64,000 bases of DNA from Bacteroidia bacterium (GTDB taxonomy: Bacteria; Bacteroidota; Bacteroidia; Bacteroidales; Bacteroidaceae): the NCBI GenBank assembly GCA_009929715.1, contig RZZX01000003.1, positions 1-64,000 of the forward strand, read 5' to 3'. A program made the translations under genes and the position numbers. The notes under the pieces are model-generated. The model had not been told where the DNA came from. It was given only the letters and a program-made list of their open reading frames with translations, and did no database searches. Shown piece by piece: positions 19,732 through 29,597 of the stretch (positions are counted from its first letter, which is position 1; each line of letters opens with the position of its first letter).

Positions 19732-22275
19732 GTGGAAAAACAAATCTATTCTTACGAAGAGGCCTTTGAAGAATCTTTACGATATTTTCAAGGAGATGAG
19801 CTTGCTGCAAGGGTATGGGTAAACAAATACGCAGTAAAAGATTCATTCGGAAACATTTACGAGAAGTCGCCCGAACACATGCACTGGCGCATCGCCAATG
19901 AGGTGGCTCGTGTCGAAGCGAAGTACCCTAACGGCCTAAGCGCTCAAGAGCTCTTTGAGCTACTTGACCATTTCAAATACATCGTACCGCAAGGTAGCCC
20001 CATGACGGGTATTGGAAACAATTATCAGGTAGCTTCACTGTCCAACTGCTTTGTGATAGGGGTAGAAGGTGCTGCGGACTCTTATGGGGCTATTATCAAA
20101 ATGGACGAAGAGCAGGTGCAGCTCATGAAGAGACGCGGTGGCGTAGGACACGACTTGTCGCACATACGCCCCAAAGGCTCGCCCGTCAAGAACTCGGCTT
20201 TAACGTCGACTGGATTGGTTCCATTCATGGAACGCTATTCTAACTCCACCCGGGAGGTAGCTCAAGATGGACGGCGCGGAGCATTGATGTTGAGTGTATC
20301 AATTAAGCATCCAGACTCTGAAGCATTTATCGATGCCAAAATGACTGAAGGAAAAGTAACCGGCGCCAACGTCTCAGTGAAGCTAGACGATGACTTCATG
20401 CAGGCTGCTGTCGACGGGAAACCTTACAACCAACAATATCCGATTAAATCGGCCACGCCAACTACAACCAAAGAGATTGACGCATCGAGCCTCTGGAAAA
20501 AGATTGTTCACAATGCGTGGAAATCAGCAGAGCCGGGTGTACTCTTCTGGGACACAATCATACGAGAATCAGTTCCCGATTGTTATGCCGATTTGGGATA
20601 TGAAACGGTGTCGACAAACCCATGTGGCGAAATTCCTTTATGCCCATATGACTCGTGCCGACTCCTAGCTATCAATTTATACTCGTACGTTGTCAACCCA
20701 TTCAAAGCGGATGCCTATTTTGATTTTGAGCTATTTAAAACACACGTGGTATTAGCTCAACGCATCATGGACGACATCATCGACTTAGAGCTGGAGAAGA
20801 TCGAACGCATCCTTGAAAAGATAGAGAAAGACCCCGAAAATGAGGAGGTGAAACGTACTGAGCACGCCTTGTGGGAGAAGATCTACCACAAAAGTGGACA
20901 GGGACGCCGCACAGGCGTGGGCATCACCGCCGAAGGAGATATGCTTGCAGCGCTAGGATTACGCTATGGCACAGAAGAGGCTACGAACTTCTCTGAAGAG
21001 GTGCATCGCACAGTAGCGCTTTGCTCCTATCGCTCGTCAGTGGAAATGGCGAAAGAGAGAGGTGCTTTCACTATTTATGATTCTGAACGGGAAAAGAATA
21101 ACCCATTCATTCAGCGTTTAGCAGAGGCCGATCCGACTTTGTATAACGACATGAAACGGTATGGACGACGGAACATTGCTTGTCTAACGATTGCACCTAC
21201 CGGGACAACGAGTCTGATGACACAAACGACTTCTGGCATCGAACCAGTCTTCTTACCTGTCTACAAACGTCGCCGTAAGGTAAACCCCAACGATGCCAAT
21301 GTACACATCGATTTTGTTGACGAAACAGGAGATGCTTTTGAGGAATACATCGTTTTCCACCACAAGTTTGTGACGTGGATGGAGGCTAACGGATACAATC
21401 CGGCACAAAAATATAGCCAAGAGGAGGTCGATAAGATGGTACAAGAGTCTCCTTATTACAAAGCTACATCCAACGATGTGGATTGGCTCATGAAGGTCAA
21501 AATGCAAGGAAGAATCCAAAAATGGGTGGATCACTCCATCAGCGTAACGATCAACCTACCCAACGACGTCGACGAGGATTTAGTAAACCGACTTTATGTA
21601 GAAGCTTGGCGTTCAGGCTGTAAAGGGTGTACCGTATACCGAGATGGCTCTCGTTCGGGCGTTCTACTGGCTGCAAAATCAGAGAAAGATAAGAAAAACG
21701 ATTTGCCGCGTTGCAAACCGCCAACGGTTGTAGAGACTCGCCCCAAGGTGCTAGAAGCGGATGTGGTTCGTTTCCAAAACAACAAGGAGAAATGGGTGGC
21801 GTTTGTCGGCCTACTCGATGGCGAACCTTACGAAATCTTCACCGGACTACAAGACGATGAAGAGGGAATCTCCTTACCTAAAAGCATCACAACAGGACGC
21901 ATCATCAAGAATGTTGATGAAGAGGGCAACAAGCGATACGACTTCCAATTCGAAAATAAAAGGGGGTATAAAACAACCATCGAAGGCTTGTCAGAAAAGT
22001 TCAACAAAGAGTATTGGAACTATGCGAAGCTAATTTCTGGTGTCCTTCGCTACCGCATGCCTATCGAGCAGGTTATCAAGCTGGTGGGATCACTGCAACT
22101 GAATAGCGAAAACATCAATACATGGAAAATAGGTGTAGAACGGGCACTGAAAAAATACATCCAAGATGGCACAGAAGCCAAAGGTAAACGCTGCCCTAAT
22201 TGCGGCAACGAAACGTTGGTTTACCAAGAAGGCTGCTTGATTTGTACCACTTGTGGTACATCGAGGTGCGGATAA
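19732..22275 (+). CDS. nrdJ: Adenosylcobalamin-dependent (class II) ribonucleoside-diphosphate reductase
   Basis: NPCGEIPL and APTGTTSLM motifs, TSCPD-like C-terminal region, zinc-ribbon tail CPNCGNETLVYQEGCLICTTCG. Confidence 0.93.
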   Translation: MEKQIYSYEEAFEESLRYFQGDELAARVWVNKYAVKDSFGNIYEKSPEHMHWRIANEVARVEAKYPNGLSAQELFELLDHFKYIVPQGSPMTGIGNNYQVASLSNCFVIGVEGAADSYGAIIKMDEEQVQLMKRRGGVGHDLSHIRPKGSPVKNSALTSTGLVPFMERYSNSTREVAQDGRRGALMLSVSIKHPDSEAFIDAKMTEGKVTGANVSVKLDDDFMQAAVDGKPYNQQYPIKSATPTTTKEIDASSLWKKIVHNAWKSAEPGVLFWDTIIRESVPDCYADLGYETVSTNPCGEIPLCPYDSCRLLAINLYSYVVNPFKADAYFDFELFKTHVVLAQRIMDDIIDLELEKIERILEKIEKDPENEEVKRTEHALWEKIYHKSGQGRRTGVGITAEGDMLAALGLRYGTEEATNFSEEVHRTVALCSYRSSVEMAKERGAFTIYDSEREKNNPFIQRLAEADPTLYNDMKRYGRRNIACLTIAPTGTTSLMTQTTSGIEPVFLPVYKRRRKVNPNDANVHIDFVDETGDAFEEYIVFHHKFVTWMEANGYNPAQKYSQEEVDKMVQESPYYKATSNDVDWLMKVKMQGRIQKWVDHSISVTINLPNDVDEDLVNRLYVEAWRSGCKGCTVYRDGSRSGVLLAAKSEKDKKNDLPRCKPPTVVETRPKVLEADVVRFQNNKEKWVAFVGLLDGEPYEIFTGLQDDEEGISLPKSITTGRIIKNVDEEGNKRYDFQFENKRGYKTTIEGLSEKFNKEYWNYAKLISGVLRYRMPIEQVIKLVGSLQLNSENINTWKIGVERALKKYIQDGTEAKGKRCPNCGNETLVYQEGCLICTTCGTSRCG

Positions 22276-22298
22276 CTCTTCTTGAATCCCTTTAAACA

Positions 22299-22340
22299 AA
22301 ACGAGCACTGCTATTGATAAATAGGAGTGCTCGTTTTTGT
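22299..22340 (+). terminator. Terminator after nrdJ
   Basis: AAACGAGCACTGCTATT ... AATAGGAGTGCTCGTTTTTG. Confidence 0.8.
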
Positions 22341-22478
22341 TTGAAGGGACTTCGCAAAAAGCCCATTTTACCTCTCATTCTCTCCTCTCCTCTCGTCTCA
22401 TCTAATCCCATCCTCTCATCAAGCTTACAAAGAGGTTGGTAACCGTAAATATCAAGGTGCTAGACAAGCGGAACGACA

Positions 22479-22517
22479 ACAAAAAAAGGGTGCCCTAATT
22501 AAAGGCACCCTTTTTTA
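22479..22517 (-). terminator. Terminator of the rpsF-rpsR-rplI operon
   Basis: AAAAAAGGGTGCC-ctaattaaa-GGCACCCTTTTTT. Confidence 0.85.
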
Positions 22518-22538
22518 TATTTATAAATCTTAGCTTAA

Positions 22539-22982
22539 TTATTCAGCAACCACTTCGAAAGGAATTTCTACAGAAACCTCTTTGTGAAGTTTAACGATAG
22601 CTTTATATGAGCCAATCTCTTTAACAGCATCTTTCACTACAATGATTTTTCTATCAATTTCGTGACCTAGCTTGCTTAACTCGTCAGCAATTTGGATGTT
22701 ACCTACAGAACCAAAAATAGTACCTGTAGAACTTACCTTAGTTGCGATAGTCAAAGTAACGCCTTCCAATTTAGCAGCAATAGCTTCAGCATCTTTCTTG
22801 ATTTTCTCAAGTTTGTGTGCACGTTGCTTCAAATCTTCAGCCAACATTTTCTTTGCAGAAGGAGAAGCGATGACAGCTTTCCCTGTAGGGATTAAATAAT
22901 TGCGACCGTATCCTGATTTAACAGTTACGATATCGTTCTTATAACCTAAGTTTAATACGTCTTCTTTTAAAATAATTTCCAT
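22539..22982 (-). CDS. rplI: 50S ribosomal protein L9
   Basis: [32 protein letters not shown]. Confidence 0.97.
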   Translation of the reverse strand: MEIILKEDVLNLGYKNDIVTVKSGYGRNYLIPTGKAVIASPSAKKMLAEDLKQRAHKLEKIKKDAEAIAAKLEGVTLTIATKVSSTGTIFGSVGNIQIADELSKLGHEIDRKIIVVKDAVKEIGSYKAIVKLHKEVSVEIPFEVVAE

Positions 22983-22996
22983 ACTTTTCCTCCTAC

Positions 22997-23269
22997 TTAT
23001 TTCATCATATCAGTAACATAAGGCAATAAAGCCAAGTGACGTGCTCTCTTCACTGCTTGCGCAATACGACGTTGGAACTTCAAAGAAGTACCTGTAATAC
23101 GACGAGGAAGGATCTTTCCTTGCTCATTCAAGAATTTCTTCAAGAATTCAGGATCTTTGTAGTCAATGTACTTAATACCATTCTTTTTGAAACGGCAATA
23201 CTTTTTCTTTTTAACGTCTACTGAAGGTGGAGTTAAATATCTAATTTCTGATTGAACTTGTTGTGCCAT
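22997..23269 (-). CDS. rpsR: 30S ribosomal protein S18
   Basis: [27 protein letters not shown]...[29 protein letters not shown]. Confidence 0.97.
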   Translation of the reverse strand: MAQQVQSEIRYLTPPSVDVKKKKYCRFKKNGIKYIDYKDPEFLKKFLNEQGKILPRRITGTSLKFQRRIAQAVKRARHLALLPYVTDMMK

Positions 23270-23271
23270 AA

Positions 23272-23622
23272 TTAATCCTCCTTTTTGTTTGATTTAACAC
23301 TTCTTCTTTTCGCAGCATATTCTGCAGCATACTTATCCATTCTGAAAGTCAAGAAACGGATAACACGCTCATCACGACGGAAGTTAAGTTCTAACTTCGC
23401 AATAGCCGTAGGATTGGCATTGAACTCAATCAATTGATAAAAACCTGTAGACTTCTTTTCGATGGGATAAGCCATTTTTTTAAGTCCCCAGTTTTCTTCA
23501 TTAATAATCTCAGCACCTTCTGCTTGAAGGATACCTTTGAATTTTTCTACCGCTTCCTTCATCTGAACGTCAGACAAAACGGGAGTTAAAATGAAAACGG
23601 TTTCATACTGATTCATACTCAT
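23272..23622 (-). CDS. rpsF: 30S ribosomal protein S6
   Basis: [13 protein letters not shown]...[19 protein letters not shown]; operon context. Confidence 0.97.
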   Translation of the reverse strand: MSMNQYETVFILTPVLSDVQMKEAVEKFKGILQAEGAEIINEENWGLKKMAYPIEKKSTGFYQLIEFNANPTAIAKLELNFRRDERVIRFLTFRMDKYAAEYAAKRRSVKSNKKED

Positions 23623-23776
23623 TTAATTAAAATAAATAATATATTTGTTTATAAAATCGGGTGCAAATTTAGGCATTTTATTTTGAACTACAAACTTTTA
23701 ATCTTTTTTTATAGAGTAATATAGGAATTATCCCGAAAGTAACCTACCTTTGCACAGTTGTTTAAACAATAATTTC

Positions 23777-24223
23777 ATGATAGAGCAGTTTAATTTTGAC
23801 ATTCGCCTCATATTTGCCATTTTGAATGGCAAAGTTTCTGCGGCTATAAACCGAAAGCTATACCGTAACTTTCGACAAAACGGTTTGGATATCAGTCCGG
23901 AGCAATGGACTGTGCTCCTTTTTTTGTGGGAAAAGGACGGTGTAACCCAACAAGAGTTGTGCAATGCAACCTTCAAAGACAAACCCAGTATGACCCGGTT
24001 AATTGACAACATGGAACGCCAACATCTTGTGGTTCGCATAGCCGACAAGAAGGATCGACGAACCAATTTGATTCACTTAACGAAAGACGGAAGAGAACTG
24101 GAAGAAAAAACGCGTCTAGTAACCAGCAGGACTTTAAAAGAGGCCTTAAAAGGCATCACCACCGACGAGCTTAAAGTGAGCCAAGAGGTCTTAAGAAAGA
24201 TCTTCTTCAATACAAAAGACTAG
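23777..24223 (+). CDS. MarR family transcriptional regulator
   Basis: wHTH: GVTQQELCNATFKDKPSMTRLIDNMERQHLVVRIADKKDRRTNLIHLT. Confidence 0.9.
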   Translation: MIEQFNFDIRLIFAILNGKVSAAINRKLYRNFRQNGLDISPEQWTVLLFLWEKDGVTQQELCNATFKDKPSMTRLIDNMERQHLVVRIADKKDRRTNLIHLTKDGRELEEKTRLVTSRTLKEALKGITTDELKVSQEVLRKIFFNTKD

Positions 24224-24385
24224 AAGAACCGCTGTTTGCAAACAACGATTTGCCTCCTCCTATAAAGAGCTAAAATAAACTAAATATAAGAGGATACCGA
24301 TTTTTTTGCATAAATAATTTCGCCCGTTAAAGAATTATGCTTTAATTTGTGCCAAGAATATAATAATCTATTAAAATACACACAC

Positions 24386-24562
24386 ATGAAAGGCTTATTA
24401 AAGAATTTAGGACTGATACTTATCTTAATTGGTGTTGCTGTTCTAGTAGCTTGTGCTTTTACAGGTAATGTTAACAACAACAGCATCCTGGGTGGTTCAA
24501 TCGCTGCCATCATTCTTGGATTGATTTCTTATATTGTAATCAACAAGAGAATTACAGAATAA
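24386..24562 (+). CDS. Small (58 aa) two-TM membrane protein, function unknown
   Basis: Two hydrophobic segments; its own intergenic context and downstream terminator. Confidence 0.7.
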   Translation: MKGLLKNLGLILILIGVAVLVACAFTGNVNNNSILGGSIAAIILGLISYIVINKRITE

Positions 24563-24584
24563 CAAAGTACAGTTAGTCAAAAAA

Positions 24585-24635
24585 GCAAAAATAAAAAACC
24601 TGAGATAGTGACTATCTCAGGTTTTTTATTTTTGC
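24585..24635. terminator. Perfect 25-bp-arm palindrome with 1-nt centre, likely bidirectional terminator
   Basis: GCAAAAATAAAAAACCTGAGATAGT-G-ACTATCTCAGGTTTTTTATTTTTGC. Confidence 0.8.
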
Positions 24636-24655
24636 ACCCTCCGCCAAATGAAACA

Positions 24656-25357
24656 TTAAGCTTCTGCTTCGGGCGTAATCAACTTATAGCCTTTGCCATG
24701 AATGTTAATGATCTCAATCGCTTCGTCATCTTTCAGATGCTTACGCAATTTAGTGATATACACATCCATGCTGCGTGCATTAAAATAGTTATCGTCAATC
24801 CAGATCGTTTTAAGTGCAAAATCGCGCTGTAAGATCTCATTTGCATGTGCACACAACAGACCAAGAAGTTCAGACTCTTTCGTTGTCAACTTAGTCTGCT
24901 TATCACCGATAGCCAAAATCTGCTTCTGCGTATCGAAGGTGAATTTACCTATTTTATACACATTACTCTCTTTATTCTTCTTACCTCGTACCCGTCTTAA
25001 AATTGCTTCAATTCTAAAAGTCAGTTCTTCCATGCTGAAAGGCTTCGTGATATAATCATCTGCCCCAATTTTAAATCCTTCAAGAATATCCTCCTTCAAC
25101 GTTTTAGCCGTTAGAAAAATGATTGGGATCTCTGCGTTAACAGAGCGCACATCTTGCGCCAACGTAAATCCATCTTTCTTAGGCATCATCACATCAAACA
25201 CACACAAGTCGTATTTATTCTTCAAAAAAGCTTTATATCCGGCTTCTCCATCAGGACACAACTCTGCAGAATAACCTTTTGCCTGCAAGTATTCTCTCAA
25301 AAGCATGCCAAGATTTTCGTCATCTTCGCACAATAAAATACGCAATTTTTCATCCAT
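24656..25357 (-). CDS. rprY: OmpR-family response regulator, RprY-like
   Basis: Receiver domain (CEDDENLG, CVFDVMMPKKDG) plus winged-helix output; adjacent to an RprX-like kinase. Confidence 0.85.
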   Translation of the reverse strand: MDEKLRILLCEDDENLGMLLREYLQAKGYSAELCPDGEAGYKAFLKNKYDLCVFDVMMPKKDGFTLAQDVRSVNAEIPIIFLTAKTLKEDILEGFKIGADDYITKPFSMEELTFRIEAILRRVRGKKNKESNVYKIGKFTFDTQKQILAIGDKQTKLTTKESELLGLLCAHANEILQRDFALKTIWIDDNYFNARSMDVYITKLRKHLKDDEAIEIINIHGKGYKLITPEAEA

Positions 25358-25361
25358 ATCG

Positions 25362-26915
25362 TTAATTTTTTAATAAAGGTAATGCGATAATAAACTTAGT
25401 TCCTACACCGACTTCACTTTCGGCACGAATAGTTCCTTTATGATCGGTTATAATCTTCTTCACATAAGCCAAACCAAGTCCAAAGCCTTTTACATCGTGC
25501 AGATTACCCGTATGCACGCGATAGAACTTTTCAAATATTTTTTTCAAGTTTTCCTTTTTAATTCCGATTCCATTATCTTGAATGGAGATCATCAGCTTGC
25601 CGTTTTCATTCCACGTTCTGACATCCAACAGCAGATCTTCTTCTGGGTTCTTATACTTCACGGCATTATCCATCAGGTTAAAGACCACATTCGTTATATG
25701 CATCTCATCGACAAACACTTCGGCATCCAAAGCCTCTAAGTTAGAGACGATCTTACCATTATACCGCTCCACCTTCAAAGTAAAGGTGTTAATCACCCCA
25801 TTGATCAATTCATTAGCATCGACCTCTTTCATTTTCAAGGTGGCCTTTTGCTTATCGAACATAGACATCTGAAGCACTTTTTCGACCTGGAACCGCAAGC
25901 GCTTAGTCTCGTCGTTGATCACACCAGAGATGTGCTGAAACATCTGGGGCGACTTCCCGACCGATGGATCTTTCAGCATCTGAGCAGCCAAAGAGATGGT
26001 CGAGATGGGGGTTTTGAACTCATGCGTCATATTATTGATAAAATCGTTTTTCATTTCTGTGAGCTTCTTCTGCCGGAAAACGATATAAATGGTAAATATA
26101 AACGTGATGAGTAGCACCAAAGTGAAGACCAACGACGGTATCATAAAGCTAATAGAGTCGAAGATATAATCTTTCCTCCCTGGAAAATGAACCTTTAGAA
26201 CGCTCATCTTTGCAGGCGGGTCATTTCTGAACAACACCTGAGAATAGGTATCTTCCACCCCCTTGGGATCGTAATCAGAACAACGATAAACCTCTTTCCC
26301 GTCTTTATCAATAACCGAGAAATGATAAACCAATTCGACCCCATTATTATAAAGACTAGACTTCAAATAATCATCGACATCTTTGAACCGCACCCGCTCC
26401 CCGATCGATTTGTCGCTCGCCCGGTAAATCATCTGCCAGGTCACTTCATCAAGTAAAGCGCGCTGATACATGTAACGATTCTTAATGGCCTCGACCAACG
26501 ACCGAGAGGTTTCAGGGATTGTTCTCGTGCCACGGTAAGAAGGCATCAATGCCTTAGGCAGCTCCGATGGTTTAGTGGCCATTACTTTCATCTCAAAGTC
26601 CGAATAGATCTTGCCATCGCGCGTTCTGACGGTGAACCTCTGCGTCTGCTGTACCAAGTTATTCTGTTGGATAGACGTATTGTTGGCCGTCAACGCCTGA
26701 CGCTCTGCCTCAGTTATATCTTCAATCAGCCAACGCCTAGTTTCGGCATACTCCACATCCTTAGAGACTTGTTCTAAAGCATAGCGGACAGCCGAATCAA
26801 ACTGCTCCTTACGGGTTTTAATCATCTCCTCTATGTAACTAACTTGCAGATAGAGCAAGCTAAGAAATGAAAAGCCCATGACGATACTTAATATCCAGAT
26901 AGTTGATTTCTTCAT
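25362..26915 (-). CDS. rprX: Sensor histidine kinase, RprX-like
   Basis: H-box NMTHEFKTPISTI; N-box and G-box DNGIGIKKENL...GFGLGLAYVKKI; two TM segments. Confidence 0.85.
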   Translation of the reverse strand: MKKSTIWILSIVMGFSFLSLLYLQVSYIEEMIKTRKEQFDSAVRYALEQVSKDVEYAETRRWLIEDITEAERQALTANNTSIQQNNLVQQTQRFTVRTRDGKIYSDFEMKVMATKPSELPKALMPSYRGTRTIPETSRSLVEAIKNRYMYQRALLDEVTWQMIYRASDKSIGERVRFKDVDDYLKSSLYNNGVELVYHFSVIDKDGKEVYRCSDYDPKGVEDTYSQVLFRNDPPAKMSVLKVHFPGRKDYIFDSISFMIPSLVFTLVLLITFIFTIYIVFRQKKLTEMKNDFINNMTHEFKTPISTISLAAQMLKDPSVGKSPQMFQHISGVINDETKRLRFQVEKVLQMSMFDKQKATLKMKEVDANELINGVINTFTLKVERYNGKIVSNLEALDAEVFVDEMHITNVVFNLMDNAVKYKNPEEDLLLDVRTWNENGKLMISIQDNGIGIKKENLKKIFEKFYRVHTGNLHDVKGFGLGLAYVKKIITDHKGTIRAESEVGVGTKFIIALPLLKN

Positions 26916-27118
26916 GACAACAAAATTAACACTCGCTAATTAACATTCCTAATTAGTTAACCTGTTTTAACCGAAAGTTTTCACAAATTAACCGAAGAGG
27001 GGTTATCAAGTTCACATTCTGACTACTAACTCAACAAAACGCCCTGCTCACTTTACAAAAATAATAAAAAATTAAATCTTTTGTTCAAAAAAACCGAAGT
27101 AATTTAAGAGACGTTATG

Positions 27119-27162
27119 AAAAAACCACCACTCTGTTTCTTAAAAAGAGTGATGGTTTTAAC
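27119..27162 (-). terminator. Terminator downstream of the EF-G paralogue
   Basis: AAAACCACCACTCT ... AGAGTGATGGTTTT. Confidence 0.75.
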
Positions 27163-27183
27163 ATAAACGATCAAAAAAACGTT

Positions 27184-29340
27184 TTATTCATCCACTTGCT
27201 TCGCTTCAAAGTCCTTCATAAGCTTATCCTGAACATCAGTTGGCACCAATTCATAACTCGCAAATTTCATGATAAACGAAGCCCGTCCGCCAGTTAGCGA
27301 ACTCAACGTGGTAGAGTAAGAGGCCATCTCTTTCAATGGCACCTTAGCCACTAACTTTTCATAGCCCTTCTCGCTACTCATTCCCATAATCATGGCCCGA
27401 CGTCCTTGCAAATCGCCCATCACATCACCCATTTTGTCGGAAGGCACAAACACCTCAACGTCATAAATTGGTTCTAAGATTTTAGGACCCGCATTTTTAA
27501 ACGCTTCACTAAACGCATTCCGACCAGCAAGCATGAAAGAGATCTCATTAGAATCTACTGGATGCATCTTCCCGTCATAAACGATCACACGCACGTCACG
27601 AGCGTACGATCCAGTTAGAGGTCCCTGTTCCATACGCGCCATAATCCCCTTCAAGATAGCCGGCATAAAGCGTGTATCGATAGCCCCGCCAACCACACTG
27701 TTCACAAACACCACTTTACCACCCCACTCTAGAGGAATCTCTTCGGTACCCCTCACACTGATCTTAAATTCCTGTCCATTGAACCGATAGGTATCCGGCA
27801 AAGGCATCCCCTCTTTATAAGGTTCAACAATGAGATGCACCTCGCCAAATTGTCCGGCACCACCCGATTGTTTTTTATGGCGATAATCGGCACGAGCAGC
27901 TTTGGTAATCGTCTCTCTATAAGGTATTTTAGGTTCTTCAAATTTCACTAACAGTTTATCATTGTGTTCCAAACGCCACTTCAAGGTTCGTAAATGGAAC
28001 TCTCCTTGCCCATGAATGAGCGTCTGCCGAAGCTCTTTCGACTGTTCGATAACCCATGTTGGATCCTCTTCACGCATACGATGAAGAATGGTCATCATCT
28101 TTTCCACATCCGATTCATTGACGGGCTTTATAGCACGCGAATACTTCGAATTGGGGTATTTAATGAAGTTAAACCGGTTATCACACTCTTTTCCATTCAG
28201 CGTGTTTCCTGTTTTCACCTCCTTTAGCTTCACAGCAGCTCCGATATCACCGGCATGCAGCTCCTCTACTTTAAACCGATTTGCTCCCGCAACCACATAA
28301 ATTTGAGCAATGCGTTCTTTCGTTCCCCGATCTGTATTCAACAAATCATCGCCTTCACGCACCTTACCGCTCATCACTTTAAAATAGGAGACTTCGCCGA
28401 TATGGGGTTCCACACTGGTCTTAAAGAAATAGAGAGATTTGGGTCCTTTGCTGTCCGGAGCAATCTCTTTTCCATCGGTAGTAGATACCTTGGGCATCTC
28501 CGAAACAAACGGAACAACATTCCCCAAGAACTCCATCAACCGACGCACTCCCATATCTTTCGCCGCACAAACGCAGAACACCGGGAACATGCCACGAGCA
28601 ACCAACCCCTTACGAATCCCCTCGCGCATTTCATCTTCGGACAAGGTCTCTTGATCAAAGAATTTCTCCATCAACGCTTCATCGTTTTCGGCTGCCGCTT
28701 CAACAAGTGCCTTATGCATCTCCATCGCTTTATCCATCTCTTCGGCTGGAATATCCTCAATAACAGGTTCTCCTCCTTCCGGTTTCCAAGTATACATCTT
28801 CATCAGCAAAACATCAATCAAGGCGTTGAAGTTAGGGCCCGTAGCAACAGGGTATTGAATGGGAATGACTTTAGAGCCATAAGAGTCTTTTAATTGTTCC
28901 AGGATATTATCGTAGTCGCATTTCTCATTATCAAGCTGGTTGATTAGAAAAATAACGGGTTTATCTAATTTTTCGGTATAGCGAAAATGGTTTTGAGTAC
29001 CAACCTCTACACCATATTGTCCGCTAATAAGTAAAACGGCGGTATCGGTTACATTCAATGCCGTAACAGCACCACCCACAAAATCGTCCGAGCCCGGACA
29101 GTCTATTACATTCAACTTTTTATTATTCCATTCTACATGAAAAACGGTTGAGAAAACGGAATAACCATACTCTTGTTCAACTGGGAAATAATCACTCACG
29201 GTATTTTTAGCGGCAATAGATCCGCGACGTTTTATAAGACCACTCTCGAAAAGCATTGCTTCTACAAGAGTGGTTTTCCCAGTGCCAGAACTTCCCAATA
29301 AGGCGACGTTCTTAATCTCATTAGTTTGATAAACCTTCAT
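27184..29340 (-). CDS. fusA2: Elongation factor G paralogue (EF-G2-like), atypical switch regions
   Basis: Full EF-G domain layout (G1 GSSGTGKT, G3 DCPGSDDF, G4 NQLD). ATG at 29340 preferred. Confidence 0.9.
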   Translation of the reverse strand: MKVYQTNEIKNVALLGSSGTGKTTLVEAMLFESGLIKRRGSIAAKNTVSDYFPVEQEYGYSVFSTVFHVEWNNKKLNVIDCPGSDDFVGGAVTALNVTDTAVLLISGQYGVEVGTQNHFRYTEKLDKPVIFLINQLDNEKCDYDNILEQLKDSYGSKVIPIQYPVATGPNFNALIDVLLMKMYTWKPEGGEPVIEDIPAEEMDKAMEMHKALVEAAAENDEALMEKFFDQETLSEDEMREGIRKGLVARGMFPVFCVCAAKDMGVRRLMEFLGNVVPFVSEMPKVSTTDGKEIAPDSKGPKSLYFFKTSVEPHIGEVSYFKVMSGKVREGDDLLNTDRGTKERIAQIYVVAGANRFKVEELHAGDIGAAVKLKEVKTGNTLNGKECDNRFNFIKYPNSKYSRAIKPVNESDVEKMMTILHRMREEDPTWVIEQSKELRQTLIHGQGEFHLRTLKWRLEHNDKLLVKFEEPKIPYRETITKAARADYRHKKQSGGAGQFGEVHLIVEPYKEGMPLPDTYRFNGQEFKISVRGTEEIPLEWGGKVVFVNSVVGGAIDTRFMPAILKGIMARMEQGPLTGSYARDVRVIVYDGKMHPVDSNEISFMLAGRNAFSEAFKNAGPKILEPIYDVEVFVPSDKMGDVMGDLQGRRAMIMGMSSEKGYEKLVAKVPLKEMASYSTTLSSLTGGRASFIMKFASYELVPTDVQDKLMKDFEAKQVDE

Positions 29341-29560
29341 AATAGTATAAGATTTAAATGAATGACTTAGCATGCAGACGCATGCCGTTACCTTGATTTG
29401 CGCAAATTAGAGATTAATCGGCTGAAAAGCAATAGCTAACAGAATGTTATGAAACATAAATAGACCTCTTTCCTATTAATTTAGAAGAAAAGAGCGATCT
29501 GATCTTCTTCAGGCTCTCTTTTTTAATCGGTTTTCAAGCCTAGAACAAAATAAAGAGTGT

Positions 29561-29568
29561 ACTTTTGC
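29561..29568 (+). promoter_or_regulatory. -7 box TACTTTTG for hemW
   Basis: TAnnTTTG match about 30 nt upstream of the hemW ATG. Confidence 0.6.
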
Positions 29569-29597
29569 AGACTGATCTTTTAAAATTAATTGGGCTC

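Noticed and set aside
22370-22430. CT-rich tract between nrdJ and rplI terminators
   Set aside because: Low-complexity pyrimidine stretch between two terminators, with no further structure or repeat period.
28255-28893. 212-aa ORF on the + strand
   Set aside because: Antisense to the EF-G paralogue; no domain or promoter evidence.
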